Positions 49,947 to 58,211 of a stretch of DNA of 64,000 bases are shown here, in pieces. Location: NCBI GenBank assembly GCA_036804525.1, contig DAIRSE010000004.1, positions 104,161 to 168,160 of the forward strand, written 5' to 3'. Within the stretch, counting starts at the first letter, position 1, and every line of letters starts with the position of its first letter. The stretch comes from JBFLVT01 sp036804525 (lineage in GTDB: Bacteria > Bacillota > Desulfotomaculia > Desulfotomaculales > JASEER01). The notes beneath the pieces were generated by a model. The model did no database searches, was not told the origin of the DNA, and saw only the letters and a list, made by a program, of their open reading frames with translations. The position numbers were made by a program, and so were the translations under genes.

Positions 49947-50711
49947 CTATTGTTGGCCCAGGTAGGCCCTTATAACCAGGGGATTGCGTTGGACCTCGTC
50001 CGGCGTGCCGTCGGCGATCTTGCGCCCGAAATCGAGAACGGCTATCCGATCGGAAATATCCATAACAACCCCCATGTCGTGCTCGATGAGGATCATCGTG
50101 GTGCCCCACTCTTCGGAGATGTCAAGGATAAAGCGCGCCATATCCTCCTTTTCCTCAACGTTCATCCCGGCCATGGGTTCGTCCAGGAGCAACAGCCGGG
50201 GCTCCACGGTCAGGGCCCGCCCCAGCTCAACCCGCTTCTGCAAGCCGTAAGCCAGCGTCCCGACCGGCTTTGAACGAACATGTTCGATCTCCAGGAAATC
50301 GATGATTTCTTCGACGCGCCTGCGGTGGCGCGCTTCCTCGCGACGCGCGCGCCCCCAGAAGATCCCGCCGGATAAGAGTCCGTAAGAAATATGGATATGC
50401 CGGCCGAGCATAAGGTTTTCCAGGACGGTCATATGCTTGAAGAGTTCAATGTTCTGGAAGGTACGGCTGATACCCAGCTTGGCCCGTTCATACGGGGGCA
50501 TCCTGGTGATGTCCTGACCCTCGAAGACAATCGATCCCTCGCTGGGGAGATAAAGCCCGCTGATACAGTTGACAAGGCTGGTCTTCCCCGCCCCGTTGGG
50601 CCCGATGATCGCGGTAATCCGGCCTTTCTCCACCTCAAGGTAAACCATACTTAAGGCTGTGACGCCGCCAAAATGTAACGACATACCGTCGATAGTCAGT
50701 TGGACCGCCAA
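49947..50711 (-). CDS. livG: ABC transporter ATPase LivG
   Basis: A 254-residue ABC ATPase, first gene of the seven-gene uptake/activation operon. Walker A is GPNGAGKTSLVN, the LivG-specific insertion follows (GISRTFQNIELFKHMTVLENLMLGRH), the signature is LAYGLQKRVELGRAL, Walker B is LLLLDEPMAGMN, and the H-loop is LIEHDMGVVMDI. TTG start at 50711 with a GGAAGGGATG ribosome site. The 160 bases upstream are A/T-rich and hold no gene. Confidence 0.94.
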   Translation of the reverse strand: MAVQLTIDGMSLHFGGVTALSMVYLEVEKGRITAIIGPNGAGKTSLVNCISGLYLPSEGSIVFEGQDITRMPPYERAKLGISRTFQNIELFKHMTVLENLMLGRHIHISYGLLSGGIFWGRARREEARHRRRVEEIIDFLEIEHVRSKPVGTLAYGLQKRVELGRALTVEPRLLLLDEPMAGMNVEEKEDMARFILDISEEWGTTMILIEHDMGVVMDISDRIAVLDFGRKIADGTPDEVQRNPLVIRAYLGQQ

Positions 50712-50871
50712 GAGAAAACATCCCTTCCAGTTGAAGAAAGCCCGAGACGCCAGACAAGCCGCTCAGGCCAGCTATATAAAAAATGCAATATTCACCGCAT
50801 TTCGGGAAAACCCTTCTTGATTGACAGAAAATTTCCTCAAACGGACGTTGAAAATTTTTCTTTTAGCTAGA

Positions 50872-51153
50872 TCAGATTACTTCGCTCTCGACGCCTATAA
50901 GGTCACAAGTCCTGTCTGCTTCTACGTAGCGGACTACAGCCGCCAGGCTCCGGTCGATGTGGGCCGTGTCGTTCGACACCGTGACCACCCCGAGGACGGC
51001 ACGCTGCCATGAATCCTGCTGTCCCACCTCGGCCACCGCGACGTTGAACTTGCTCCGCAGCCTGGCCGTCAAGCTCTTGACAACCCGCCGCTTGTCTTTT
51101 AGCGAGGCGGCTTCGCCGAGGTGCAGCTCCAGTGTCAACAAACCTACACGCAT
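50872..51153 (-). CDS. DUF503 family protein (YlxP-like)
   Basis: A 93-residue protein (MRVGLLTLELHLGEAASLKDKRRVVKSL) of the DUF503/YlxP family, a small ferredoxin-like fold. In Bacillus ylxP lies downstream of infB near rbfA; here it is separated from that operon. Function unknown. Start ATG after GGAGTATG; divergent from the DUF456 gene. Confidence 0.9.
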   Translation of the reverse strand: MRVGLLTLELHLGEAASLKDKRRVVKSLTARLRSKFNVAVAEVGQQDSWQRAVLGVVTVSNDTAHIDRSLAAVVRYVEADRTCDLIGVESEVI

Positions 51154-51227
51154 CGCATACTCCTATTGACGAAGTATCCCCGTTTGGATATAATCGCCCA
51201 TATTCTATCTAATTAGGTGGTGGACCC

Positions 51228-51704
51228 TTGATCACCTTTGCCCTGGTTCTTGCTACCCTGTTTTTCATCGCGGGGTTTATCTTCACCGTCTTCCCCGTCC
51301 TGCCGGGAACCCTGATCATCTTCGCAGGCATGCTGATCTACGGGCTCCTGGCCGGCTTTCAAAGCTTAGGTCTGCCTTTCTTCATCGGGCAGGCCGTGGC
51401 GGTGGGTCTCAGTTACCTTGCCGACTATGCGGCGGGAGTGTGGGCAGTCAAGAAGTACGGCGGTTCGTCCGCGGCAGTCTGGGGCAGCATCATAGGGGTC
51501 CTGGCCGGGATCTTTGTATTTGGTCCTTTCGGCATTATCCTGGGACCTTTTCTGGGCGCCGTCGCCGGGGAGATCCTGGCGGGCGGTACCCCGTCACGGG
51601 CCCTGCGTGCGGGAATCGGAACGCTGGTAGGCTTCCTGGGGGCTACCGGAATTAAGCTGATCATCGGCGCGGGAATGGTGATCTGGTTCTTTACACGGGT
51701 GTAG
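51228..51704 (+). CDS. DUF456 family membrane protein
   Basis: A 158-residue membrane protein with about four or five hydrophobic segments and a conserved glycine-rich centre (GIIVG-like GSIIGVLAGIFVFGPFG, GPFLGAVAGEILAGG), typical of DUF456. Function unknown. TTG start at 51228 with TTAGGTGG upstream. It is followed 16 bases later by repeat copy C. Confidence 0.88.
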   Translation: MITFALVLATLFFIAGFIFTVFPVLPGTLIIFAGMLIYGLLAGFQSLGLPFFIGQAVAVGLSYLADYAAGVWAVKKYGGSSAAVWGSIIGVLAGIFVFGPFGIILGPFLGAVAGEILAGGTPSRALRAGIGTLVGFLGATGIKLIIGAGMVIWFFTRV

Positions 51705-51720
51705 TTTTCAACCGGCCCTA

Positions 51721-51923
51721 GGAGACCGCTGAAAAACTGCGCCTGGCTTTGTCAGGCTCGCCGTCCAGTGCTCACGTACGACCCAGTACGCTCCGGCGCC
51801 GGCCGGCTTCGCCTTCCGCGCCATGCTTGCTTTTGAGCGGTCTCAGAGTAATTTCCGAAGCATGGCCGTACCCTAGAGATGCCCATACCAAAACCAGTGT
51901 ATTGGCTTTTTGCAGCACTCTCC
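51721..51923. repeat. Dispersed inverted-repeat element, copy C (full length)
   Basis: 203 bases in the opposite orientation to copies A and B, flanked by TA at 51719-51720 and 51924-51925. Ends are GGAGACCGCTGAAAAACTGC and, complemented, GGAGAGTGCTGCAAAAAGCC. The right TA together with the last element base forms the TAG stop of the adjacent activase gene. Confidence 0.92.
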
Positions 51924-52711
51924 TAGAATCCCCCGGAACCAGCCCTGCCGGCCGCCACAAGTGCTGCGCCTAGAGCGCCCACGATCTGGGGCTCGTCGGG
52001 GACGCGGATGACCCTGCCGAGACGCTTTTCAAGGGCCCTGACAACTCCCTTGTTTTTGGCCACCCCGCCTGTCATTACAACTTCAGGCGCGAGGCCCACC
52101 CTGTGAACCATGCTCGCCGTGCGTTCAGCCACCGATTCCATTAAGCCCCTGGCTATCTCGTCTCTCGGGGCGCCCTGGCCGATAAGGGAAACGACCTCTG
52201 ACTCCGCGAACACGGTACACATACTACTGATGGTAGCAGAGCGGCTGGCCGTAGCGGCAACCTCGCTCAAACGGTCGACCTCGGTCTCCAAAGCCCGAGC
52301 CATCACTTCCAGAAAACGCCCTGTTCCAGCTGCGCATTTGTCATTCATCACAAAGTCAACAACAGTCCCGCGGTCGTCAAGGCGAATCACTTTGGAATCC
52401 TGGCCCCCGATATCAATCACCGTGCGGGCGTCAGGAAAAAGGTAAACCGCCCCGCGCCCGTGGCAGGTTATTTCGGTTACCTGGAGACTGGCCAACGGGA
52501 CGTTGGCACGGCCGTACCCGGTCGCAACGACAAAACCGATCTCGTCCCGGCTTCTTCCGGCGGATTCCAGCGCCTTTTCCAAAGCCGTCTCGGCCGCCCT
52601 GCGGCTGTCCGCTCCCGTCGGTACGATGCTGTAAGCCAGTATTTTGCCTCCGCTCATAATGACCGCTTCAGCGGAAAGGGATCCGATATCGATGCCGGCG
52701 ACGATCTTCAA
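51923..52711 (-). CDS. BadF/BadG/HgdC-type ATPase, 2-hydroxyacyl-CoA dehydratase activator family
   Basis: A 262-residue ASKHA ATPase. Phosphate loops are GIDIGSLSAEAVI and IDIGGQDSKVI; the two cysteines that bridge a [4Fe-4S] cluster between subunits are in NDKCAAGTGRF and SSMCTVFAESE. Such archerases inject a high-energy electron into a dehydratase or benzoyl-CoA reductase. No dehydratase subunits are adjacent, and the neighbour is a methyltransferase, so the partner is unknown. TTG start. The stop TAG is created at the boundary with repeat copy C, so the natural C-terminus may have been altered. Confidence 0.9.
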   Translation of the reverse strand: MKIVAGIDIGSLSAEAVIMSGGKILAYSIVPTGADSRRAAETALEKALESAGRSRDEIGFVVATGYGRANVPLASLQVTEITCHGRGAVYLFPDARTVIDIGGQDSKVIRLDDRGTVVDFVMNDKCAAGTGRFLEVMARALETEVDRLSEVAATASRSATISSMCTVFAESEVVSLIGQGAPRDEIARGLMESVAERTASMVHRVGLAPEVVMTGGVAKNKGVVRALEKRLGRVIRVPDEPQIVGALGAALVAAGRAGSGGF

Positions 52712-52777
52712 AACGTTTTCCCCTTGCCTTAAAATCTTTGCAACAGTATAGCTTTACCGGCCTGAAAAAGACAACCC

Positions 52778-53731
52778 TTATAATTTATTCGCTATCAGCA
52801 GCTGCCGCCCGGATACCTCGTGAACGACGGGGCCGGCGAAACCGGCTTCACACAGCCAGCCCGTATACTCATCCAGAGTATAAGTGCCTCCAGCCTGGGT
52901 GCTTAAAAGCATATTAACGGCCATGTACCCCGCCCGCGGGCTTATTCCCCGCACGTAATCAAGAATCGCTATCCGGCCGCCCGGCACGACAATGCGGCCG
53001 ACCCGAATGATAAGTTCCCTGTTTTCCTCGCCGCTGTAAATGTGCGAAACGTTCCCCAAAAACGCGATGTCGAAGGGCCCTTCCGGCAGCCGCTCGTTAA
53101 AGTCGCCGGGCCAGAGCTCGATGGCAACGTCCCGGGGAACCTTGTCGGCCATCAAAGCCAGCACATTTGGTATATCAACCACCGTTACCCGAGCCCCCGC
53201 CCGGGCAAGCGGCACTGCATAGTTAAGCGGCCCGCCTCCAAGGTCGACAACCCGGAGCCTTGCCCCGGCAAAGCCGTGCATGAGAAGGGCAACCACGCGG
53301 GGAGACACTTCGCGCGCGTAGGAACGCATCGCATCCATAAAATAGCCGAGTTTCTGCGCGTTTCTCTCCCGCTTGGGCGGAGTCCCGCTTTTCAATACGG
53401 CAGGCAACGAAAGCCAGGTCCCTATGCGCGTATAGGCGTGCATAAAACCCATCCCGGTGTATGCCGGGTCTTCCTCATTAAAAAACATGGCATAGGCCTC
53501 GTCCGTCAGGCTGTAAGCGTCCTTGTCCTGCCTCACGTAGCCCTGCGACAGCAAAAAACTCAGGACGGCGTCAAGAGCCCGCCTATCCAATGCAAGCTCT
53601 TCAACAAGCTCAGTCAAACGAGCGTTCCCCGTTTTGAGACGCTGGATAAGCCCGACCTCGACGGCCGCTCCCAGGACGAGCAGTTCATCCGGCAAATTAA
53701 GCGACTCGCGATTAGGCACCCTGACCAACAC
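52778..53731 (-). CDS. SAM-dependent methyltransferase, O-methyltransferase type
   Basis: A 317-residue class I methyltransferase. Residues 10-90 form a winged-helix dimerisation domain (NLPDELLVLGAAVEVGLIQRL), and residues 140-310 the Rossmann fold with VVDLGGGPLNYAVPLARAG, VTVVDIPN and GGRIAILDYV. It resembles hydroxyneurosporene/acetylserotonin O-methyltransferase-like proteins. In anaerobes such proteins occur beside corrinoid or BadF-type genes; the substrate is unknown. About 65 bases upstream of the activase gene, so possibly one operon. Confidence 0.85.
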   Translation of the reverse strand: MLVRVPNRESLNLPDELLVLGAAVEVGLIQRLKTGNARLTELVEELALDRRALDAVLSFLLSQGYVRQDKDAYSLTDEAYAMFFNEEDPAYTGMGFMHAYTRIGTWLSLPAVLKSGTPPKRERNAQKLGYFMDAMRSYAREVSPRVVALLMHGFAGARLRVVDLGGGPLNYAVPLARAGARVTVVDIPNVLALMADKVPRDVAIELWPGDFNERLPEGPFDIAFLGNVSHIYSGEENRELIIRVGRIVVPGGRIAILDYVRGISPRAGYMAVNMLLSTQAGGTYTLDEYTGWLCEAGFAGPVVHEVSGRQLLIANKL

Positions 53732-53770
53732 CTCTCCCTTAAGACGTTGCCCTGTGCTCTCCCGTAACCG

Positions 53771-54316
53771 TTACGGCATCGCCGCGTTTGGCAATATGCG
53801 TTCCAGAGCCAAGCGCGCAAACAGGTTCTTTCGCCTCAGCAGCGCCAGCACCGATTTCCGGCCGGACGGCGTGTGCACGGCCTGCCACAAGGTCCGCCCC
53901 CCCAGATTGGCTTGCGGCTGATCAGACGTGCCGTAATCCTGTGTAAAGTAATCACGGAACCGTTCCGCCATTTCCAATTCCAGTTCTTCGCCTATTTCCG
54001 CACCCGGGTTGGCAAGGTTTTCAAGAAAATAAAGCAGGACCTCAACCCGCTCGCTGTCATTGGCTTCACCGGCCAGGACCGCGTACTCGCTGAGCAAATC
54101 ATAGGCCTCATCCATGTCTCCCCGCTGGAGGACCAGCATCCCCAGTGCAAACCAGGCCTCTTGGCAGCTCTCGTCGACTTCAACCGCCGTCCTCAACGCG
54201 CGTTCCATCTCGTGCCAATCCTCACGGCTGCCCGCGTCCGCGGCGCGCTTAAGAAGAAACTCAAGCTCACCCGGCGGCGATGCCGCCTTCGGCGATTTTA
54301 GGTAGACGTCCGTCAT
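53771..54316 (-). CDS. TPR-like repeat protein
   Basis: A 181-residue helical protein. Residues 15-90 show two or three tetratricopeptide-like units (LLKRAADAGSREDWHEMERALRTAV in parts, AWFALGMLVLQRGDMDEAYDLL). The remainder is acidic then basic with no recognised domain. Probably a protein-interaction module. Forty bases upstream of the methyltransferase gene and likely co-transcribed. Confidence 0.7.
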   Translation of the reverse strand: MTDVYLKSPKAASPPGELEFLLKRAADAGSREDWHEMERALRTAVEVDESCQEAWFALGMLVLQRGDMDEAYDLLSEYAVLAGEANDSERVEVLLYFLENLANPGAEIGEELELEMAERFRDYFTQDYGTSDQPQANLGGRTLWQAVHTPSGRKSVLALLRRKNLFARLALERILPNAAMP

Positions 54317-54408
54317 TTACCTCATACGATCCTTTCAACTTAAGAAATGGTTAAGCGATCGCCGAGCCTTAGGCTTGAATGCTTGTCTTTTCTCCCTGCC
54401 AGCCAGTC

Positions 54409-54429
54409 ATTCCTGCATCAGGCAGGAAT
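54409..54429 (+). promoter_or_regulatory. Hairpin upstream of capA-like gene
   Basis: ATTCCTGC and GCAGGAAT form an 8-bp stem in the presumed leader of the CapA-family gene. No T-tract follows, so its role is unclear. Confidence 0.3.
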
Positions 54430-54478
54430 AGCAGGACTGAAACTCGAATCCTAAACCTGCCAGCAAAGGATGATGCTC

Positions 54479-55684
54479 ATGAGTATTGCACGAAAAGTGC
54501 TCTGTCTTACCATTGCCGCGCTGCTCGTCGCCTGTGTCTTTTATTTCTTCCGGCAGCCTTCTCCGCAGGCTCACTCTGGACAAGAGCCACCCGCCATTCC
54601 AGCTGCAAACACACCGCCCACCGAAATAGAGCTGGTGGCCATCGGCGACCTTCTCATGCACCTTCCGGTAGTAAACTCCACCTATGATGCCGCGACGGGG
54701 AGATACGAGTTTGACAATCTCTTTGACGAAGTCAGGCCCCTGCTCACCGGCGCCGACTATGCCGTGGCTAACCTGGAAACGTGCCTGGCGGGAAAAGCCA
54801 AGGGATATCAGGGCTATCCCCTCTTCAACACGCCTGATGACTTCGCCCCAGCCATCGCCAACCTTGGCATCGACCTTGTCACCACAGCAAACAATCATAG
54901 TATGGACATGGGTTTTGATGGACTGGTGGCCACCCTGGACTGTCTTGACCGGAACGGTCTCGCCCATATCGGCACTTACCGAACAATCAAGGAACGCGAA
55001 AAGCCCTTCGTCGCCGAGGTAAAAGGCGTTCGGCTCGGCTTTGTCAACTTTACGGCGACCACAAACGGGTTGCCCTTGCCCCCTGAACGTCCGTTTTGCG
55101 TAGGCCTGTTGAATGATGAGCAGGTAACTCGGGACCTGGCCGAACTCCGCCGGAAGAACCCCGATTTAATCATCGCCTGCGTTCATTTCGGCACGGAATA
55201 TCAGCGTTATGCGGATACCTTCCAGGAAAAGTGGGTGCATAAACTCTTCGAACTGGGCGTCGACGCCGTTATCGGCTGCCACCCCCACGTCGTTCAGCCT
55301 ATGATCTGGCGCAACGTTGAGCTTTCCAGCACCAAAAAGCGCTGTTTTGCGGCTTATTCCCTGGGCAACTTCATTTCAAACCAGCGTTGGCGGTATTCCG
55401 ACAGCGGCATTGTCTTGCACCTGAAGATTTTCAAGTACCCGGAGGGAACGGCCTCCATCGTCTCGGCAAGCTATACTCCTGTATGGGTCGACACCTACCA
55501 TATCGCGGGTAGAAAGCACTACCGCGTCCTGCCTGTCAGCAAGGCCATCGAGGATTACGAGCACAGCCGGGACGGTCTGCTGACCGTCGAGGATTATAAC
55601 CGTCTCCTCGAAGTGCGCGACGAACTCTCCGAACTGCTTGACGACCCTGTTCAGGGGATCGGCCCTCACCCGTTAGATATGTAA
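54479..55684 (+). CDS. CapA family metallophosphoesterase-like protein
   Basis: A 401-residue extracytoplasmic protein. An N-terminal membrane anchor (about 4-24) and a Pro/Ala-rich linker precede the CapA/PGA_cap domain (about 50-330). Conserved features are IGDLLMHLPV, ANLETCLAG, TTANNHSMDMGFDGL, HFGTEYQRY, GCHPHVVQPM and AYSLGNFISNQ. CapA functions in poly-gamma-glutamate export in Bacillus, but most clostridial homologues are of unknown role and capB/capC are absent. The ATG at 54479 is favoured because AAAGGATG is well placed; two ATGs lie just upstream. Its 3' end overlaps the convergent TtcA-like gene by 19 bases. Confidence 0.88.
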   Translation: MSIARKVLCLTIAALLVACVFYFFRQPSPQAHSGQEPPAIPAANTPPTEIELVAIGDLLMHLPVVNSTYDAATGRYEFDNLFDEVRPLLTGADYAVANLETCLAGKAKGYQGYPLFNTPDDFAPAIANLGIDLVTTANNHSMDMGFDGLVATLDCLDRNGLAHIGTYRTIKEREKPFVAEVKGVRLGFVNFTATTNGLPLPPERPFCVGLLNDEQVTRDLAELRRKNPDLIIACVHFGTEYQRYADTFQEKWVHKLFELGVDAVIGCHPHVVQPMIWRNVELSSTKKRCFAAYSLGNFISNQRWRYSDSGIVLHLKIFKYPEGTASIVSASYTPVWVDTYHIAGRKHYRVLPVSKAIEDYEHSRDGLLTVEDYNRLLEVRDELSELLDDPVQGIGPHPLDM

Positions 55685-56418
55685 CAGTTATCTTTTTGTT
55701 TCCACAAATTTTCAAGACTGACGTTTTCCAGTGCGCTCAGGAACATCTCCCTGAAGTCGGGGTACCTACTGACGATGTCTTCCACAAGATCCTTCATCTC
55801 TTCCCGCTTGGTACGGCCGTTATAGGGGCAGGGGTTGTGCAGGACAGGCAGCCCCAGTTGGCGTCCGAGCCTGACAACGACTTGTTCCGGAAGGTAAACA
55901 AGCGGCCGAATCAGGTTTAAGCCTTTCCGTGACAGCCTGGTGTTGGGCATGAACGTCTTCATCTGTCCCGTGAAGATCAGATTCAGGAAATAGGTTTCGA
56001 TAACGTCGTCCAGATGGTGTCCCAGAGCCACGCACTGCGCCCCCAGCGAGACGGCCATATCGTTGAGCACTCCCGCCCGCAGCTTCGAACAGAGCGCGCA
56101 GGGATTGTGTTCCGGTTTTTCCTTAATAATGCGGGCAACAGGAAATTCTTTGATGTGCAGGGGTACCTCCAGCTCCCGGCAGAGGTTCACGAGCGGCTGA
56201 ACGTCGACCGGTCCCCATCCGAGGCTTAGGTGGACCGCCTCAAGGGTAAAGAAAAGGTGCGACCTTTTCTGCAATTCGGCCATGATCCACAGCAGGGCTG
56301 TCGAGTCCTTTCCGCCGGAAACGCCCACAACCACATGGGATTGCGGAGGGATCATATCGTAGCGCTTAATGCACTGCTTAACCCGGGTCATAAACCATTT
56401 ATCGTAATTCCTGTTCAA
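55666..56418 (-). CDS. TtcA/TilS-family PP-loop ATPase, probable tRNA thiolation enzyme
   Basis: A 250-residue PP-loop protein. The ATP motif is VVGVSGGKDSTALLW; a CxxC pair is in NPCALCSKLRAG, and LGHHLDDVIETYFLNL is the TtcA signature. A further cysteine lies in HNPCPYNGRTKREEM. In TtcA these cysteines hold an oxygen-sensitive [4Fe-4S] cluster for 2-thiocytidine-32 formation. Firmicutes homologues may modify other positions, so the exact product is uncertain. TTG start after GGAGTG. Confidence 0.87.
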   Translation of the reverse strand: MNRNYDKWFMTRVKQCIKRYDMIPPQSHVVVGVSGGKDSTALLWIMAELQKRSHLFFTLEAVHLSLGWGPVDVQPLVNLCRELEVPLHIKEFPVARIIKEKPEHNPCALCSKLRAGVLNDMAVSLGAQCVALGHHLDDVIETYFLNLIFTGQMKTFMPNTRLSRKGLNLIRPLVYLPEQVVVRLGRQLGLPVLHNPCPYNGRTKREEMKDLVEDIVSRYPDFREMFLSALENVSLENLWKQKDNCYISNG

Positions 56419-56458
56419 ACCGGTTCACTCCATAGCCCAGTCGTAGAATAGGGTAATC

Positions 56459-56487
56459 TTGACACTATTGGTCAACTTTGCTATAAT
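56459..56487 (+). promoter_or_regulatory. Consensus sigma-A promoter of the GAPDH gene
   Basis: TTGACA (56459-56464), a 17-base spacer and TATAAT (56482-56487), a perfect match to consensus. It leaves a leader of about 145 bases before the ATG, A-rich near 56570-56625, with no riboswitch that I recognise. Confidence 0.88.
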
Positions 56488-56638
56488 TCTTCCATAATGC
56501 TCCTGTCCAACAGTATATCTAAAAAACGCGCGGGCATAATAGCACAAGAATTTCCCCTAAAATTAAGAGATTACAAAAAATTTGCGTCCCAAGGCAAAGG
56601 AAACTTAAAGGAAACCTGTAGTGCAAGGAGGGTAACAA

Positions 56639-57703
56639 ATGGCCATTAAGGTTGGCATAAACGGATTTGGCCGCATAGGTCGAAACTTCTACCGGATCGT
56701 GCACAGTCATCCTGACATCGAAGTCGTAGCCGTAAACGACCTCACCAATGCCGCCACTTTAGCGCACCTGCTCAAGTACGACTCGGTACACGGCACTTTT
56801 GGCGCCGACGTGCGCGCCGCCGAACGAAGTTTCTGGGTGGACGACCAGGAGATCATGGTGCTTGCCGAGCCCGACCCCGCCAACATCCCGTGGGAAAACT
56901 ACGGGGTTGAATACGTCATCGAGTCCACCGGGCGGTTCACAAAAGCCAAAGACGCCAGAAAGCACCTGCGCGGCAGTGTAAAAAAGGTTCTCATCTCCGC
57001 CCCGGCCACCGACGAGGACATCACCATCGTTATGGGCGTGAACGAGGACAAGTACGATCCCGAGAAACACCACGTCGTCTCGGCGGCGTCCTGTACCACC
57101 AACGCCCTCGCCCCGATTGTCAAGGTGCTGCACGAGAAGTACGGGTTTAAGCGCGGTTTCATGACCACGGCGCATTCGTACACCAACGACCAGCGGCTGC
57201 TCGACCTCCCCCACAAGGATCTCCGGCGGGCACGGGCAGCAAACCTTTCCATCATTCCGACGACAACCGGAGCGGCAAAGAACGTCAGCCTGGCCATCCC
57301 GGAACTGGAGGGAAAGATCACCGGCCTGTCCTTCCGGGTTCCCACGCCGGACGTTTCGGTCATTGACCTGGTGGCCGAGCTCGAAAGACCGACAACCAAG
57401 GAAGAACTCAACGACACCCTCAGGCAGTGGGCTACCGGCGATCTCCAGGGCATCCTTGCTTACAATGAGCTACCCCTGGTTTCGGTCGACTATATCGGTA
57501 ACCCGCACTCGTCCATCATTGACGGGCTGTCGACGATGGTTATCGAGGGCACCCTCGTCAAGGTCGTAGCCTGGTATGACAACGAATGGGGCTTTTCCAA
57601 CCGTCTTGTCGACCTGATCCTCTTCATGCACTGGCGCGGAACCATGGGTGAAGAGCTGCGCAAGACCACGGTAAAGGAAATCCGCTCGCAAAAGCTTGAG
57701 TAA
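56639..57703 (+). CDS. gap: Glyceraldehyde-3-phosphate dehydrogenase
   Basis: A 354-residue GAPDH. It has the NAD(P)-binding start KVGINGFGRIGRNFYR, VVAVNDLTNAATLAHLLKYDS, active-site SAASCTTNALAPIVKVL and the end AWYDNEWGFSNRLVDLILF. It is about 18 residues longer than most because of a C-terminal tail (HWRGTMGEELRKTTVKEI). The strong promoter points to high expression. No pgk, tpi or cggR is adjacent, so it may be separate from the main glycolytic operon. Ribosome site AAGGAGGG. Confidence 0.96.
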   Translation: MAIKVGINGFGRIGRNFYRIVHSHPDIEVVAVNDLTNAATLAHLLKYDSVHGTFGADVRAAERSFWVDDQEIMVLAEPDPANIPWENYGVEYVIESTGRFTKAKDARKHLRGSVKKVLISAPATDEDITIVMGVNEDKYDPEKHHVVSAASCTTNALAPIVKVLHEKYGFKRGFMTTAHSYTNDQRLLDLPHKDLRRARAANLSIIPTTTGAAKNVSLAIPELEGKITGLSFRVPTPDVSVIDLVAELERPTTKEELNDTLRQWATGDLQGILAYNELPLVSVDYIGNPHSSIIDGLSTMVIEGTLVKVVAWYDNEWGFSNRLVDLILFMHWRGTMGEELRKTTVKEIRSQKLE

Positions 57704-57721
57704 CAGCAAGCAATAGATGCT

Positions 57722-57754
57722 GAAGCCCTGCCTGACGGTAGGGCTTCATTCTTC
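57722..57754 (+). terminator. Terminator after the GAPDH gene
   Basis: GAAGCCCTGCC and GGTAGGGCTTC form an 11-bp stem (one G-U) followed by ATTCTTCC. The next ~200 bases to 57960 show nothing recognisable. Confidence 0.75.
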
Positions 57755-57960
57755 CAGGGGCTTTATTGAGTCTCAGCAACTATTCTAGGCACGGCTTCCT
57801 CCCGAGCAACAGCCATCAGATGCACGCCCGCCACTCCCGGTATGCAGCGAAGTGCATCGAAGTTTCTAAGGCAATCCGGGACCGGGCTCTCCGGACCAAC
57901 TGCAAAGAAACAATAAACACCAGCCGCACCGAAGCATAATATACTTGGAGGTGAGGAGGC

Positions 57961-58131
57961 GTGCTTTTTGAGACGGGTCAAACCGTTCCGGAATCAGGCC
58001 GCTACGAAAACGCTCACGGCACCCGCGTCATTCTCCAGGGCGGCGACACCTTCCCGCCATGCCCCGACCACAACGGCGCCTGCAAGTGGGCTAAGGCCGG
58101 CACGGTCATCAATGTTCTAGAAAGCCGTTGA
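57961..58131 (+). CDS. Small YjzC-like/zinc-binding protein, 56 residues
   Basis: A short gene with GTG start at 57961 after GGAGGTGAGGAGG. The product reads MLFETGQTVPESGRYENAHG, continues with VILQGGDTFPPCP and ends with CKWAKAGTVINVLESR. The TGQ.VP.SG.Y and GDTFPPCP segments recur in small Firmicutes proteins; two cysteines and three histidines could hold a metal. Function unknown. The stop codon (CGT TGA) lies inside the truncated repeat copy D, so the last residues may be repeat-derived. Confidence 0.75.
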   Translation: MLFETGQTVPESGRYENAHGTRVILQGGDTFPPCPDHNGACKWAKAGTVINVLESR

Positions 58132-58179
58132 AAAACTTCGCCTGGCTTTGTCAGGCTCGCCGTCCAGCGTTAACGTACT
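58118..58179. repeat. Dispersed repeat, truncated copy D
   Basis: From CCGTTGAAAAACTTCGCC through GGCTTTGTCAGGCTCGCCG to about CGTAC at 58177, then similarity stops. Only one end of the element remains. It supplies the stop codon of the small gene at 57961. Confidence 0.7.
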
Positions 58180-58211
58180 ATAGCTTAATGCTTACAGCCA
58201 TTAGGTCGCTC

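Noticed and set aside
57763..57981. A 72-codon minus-strand frame after the GAPDH gene
   Set aside because: No ribosome site, no similarity, and it overlaps the start of the better-supported small plus-strand gene.
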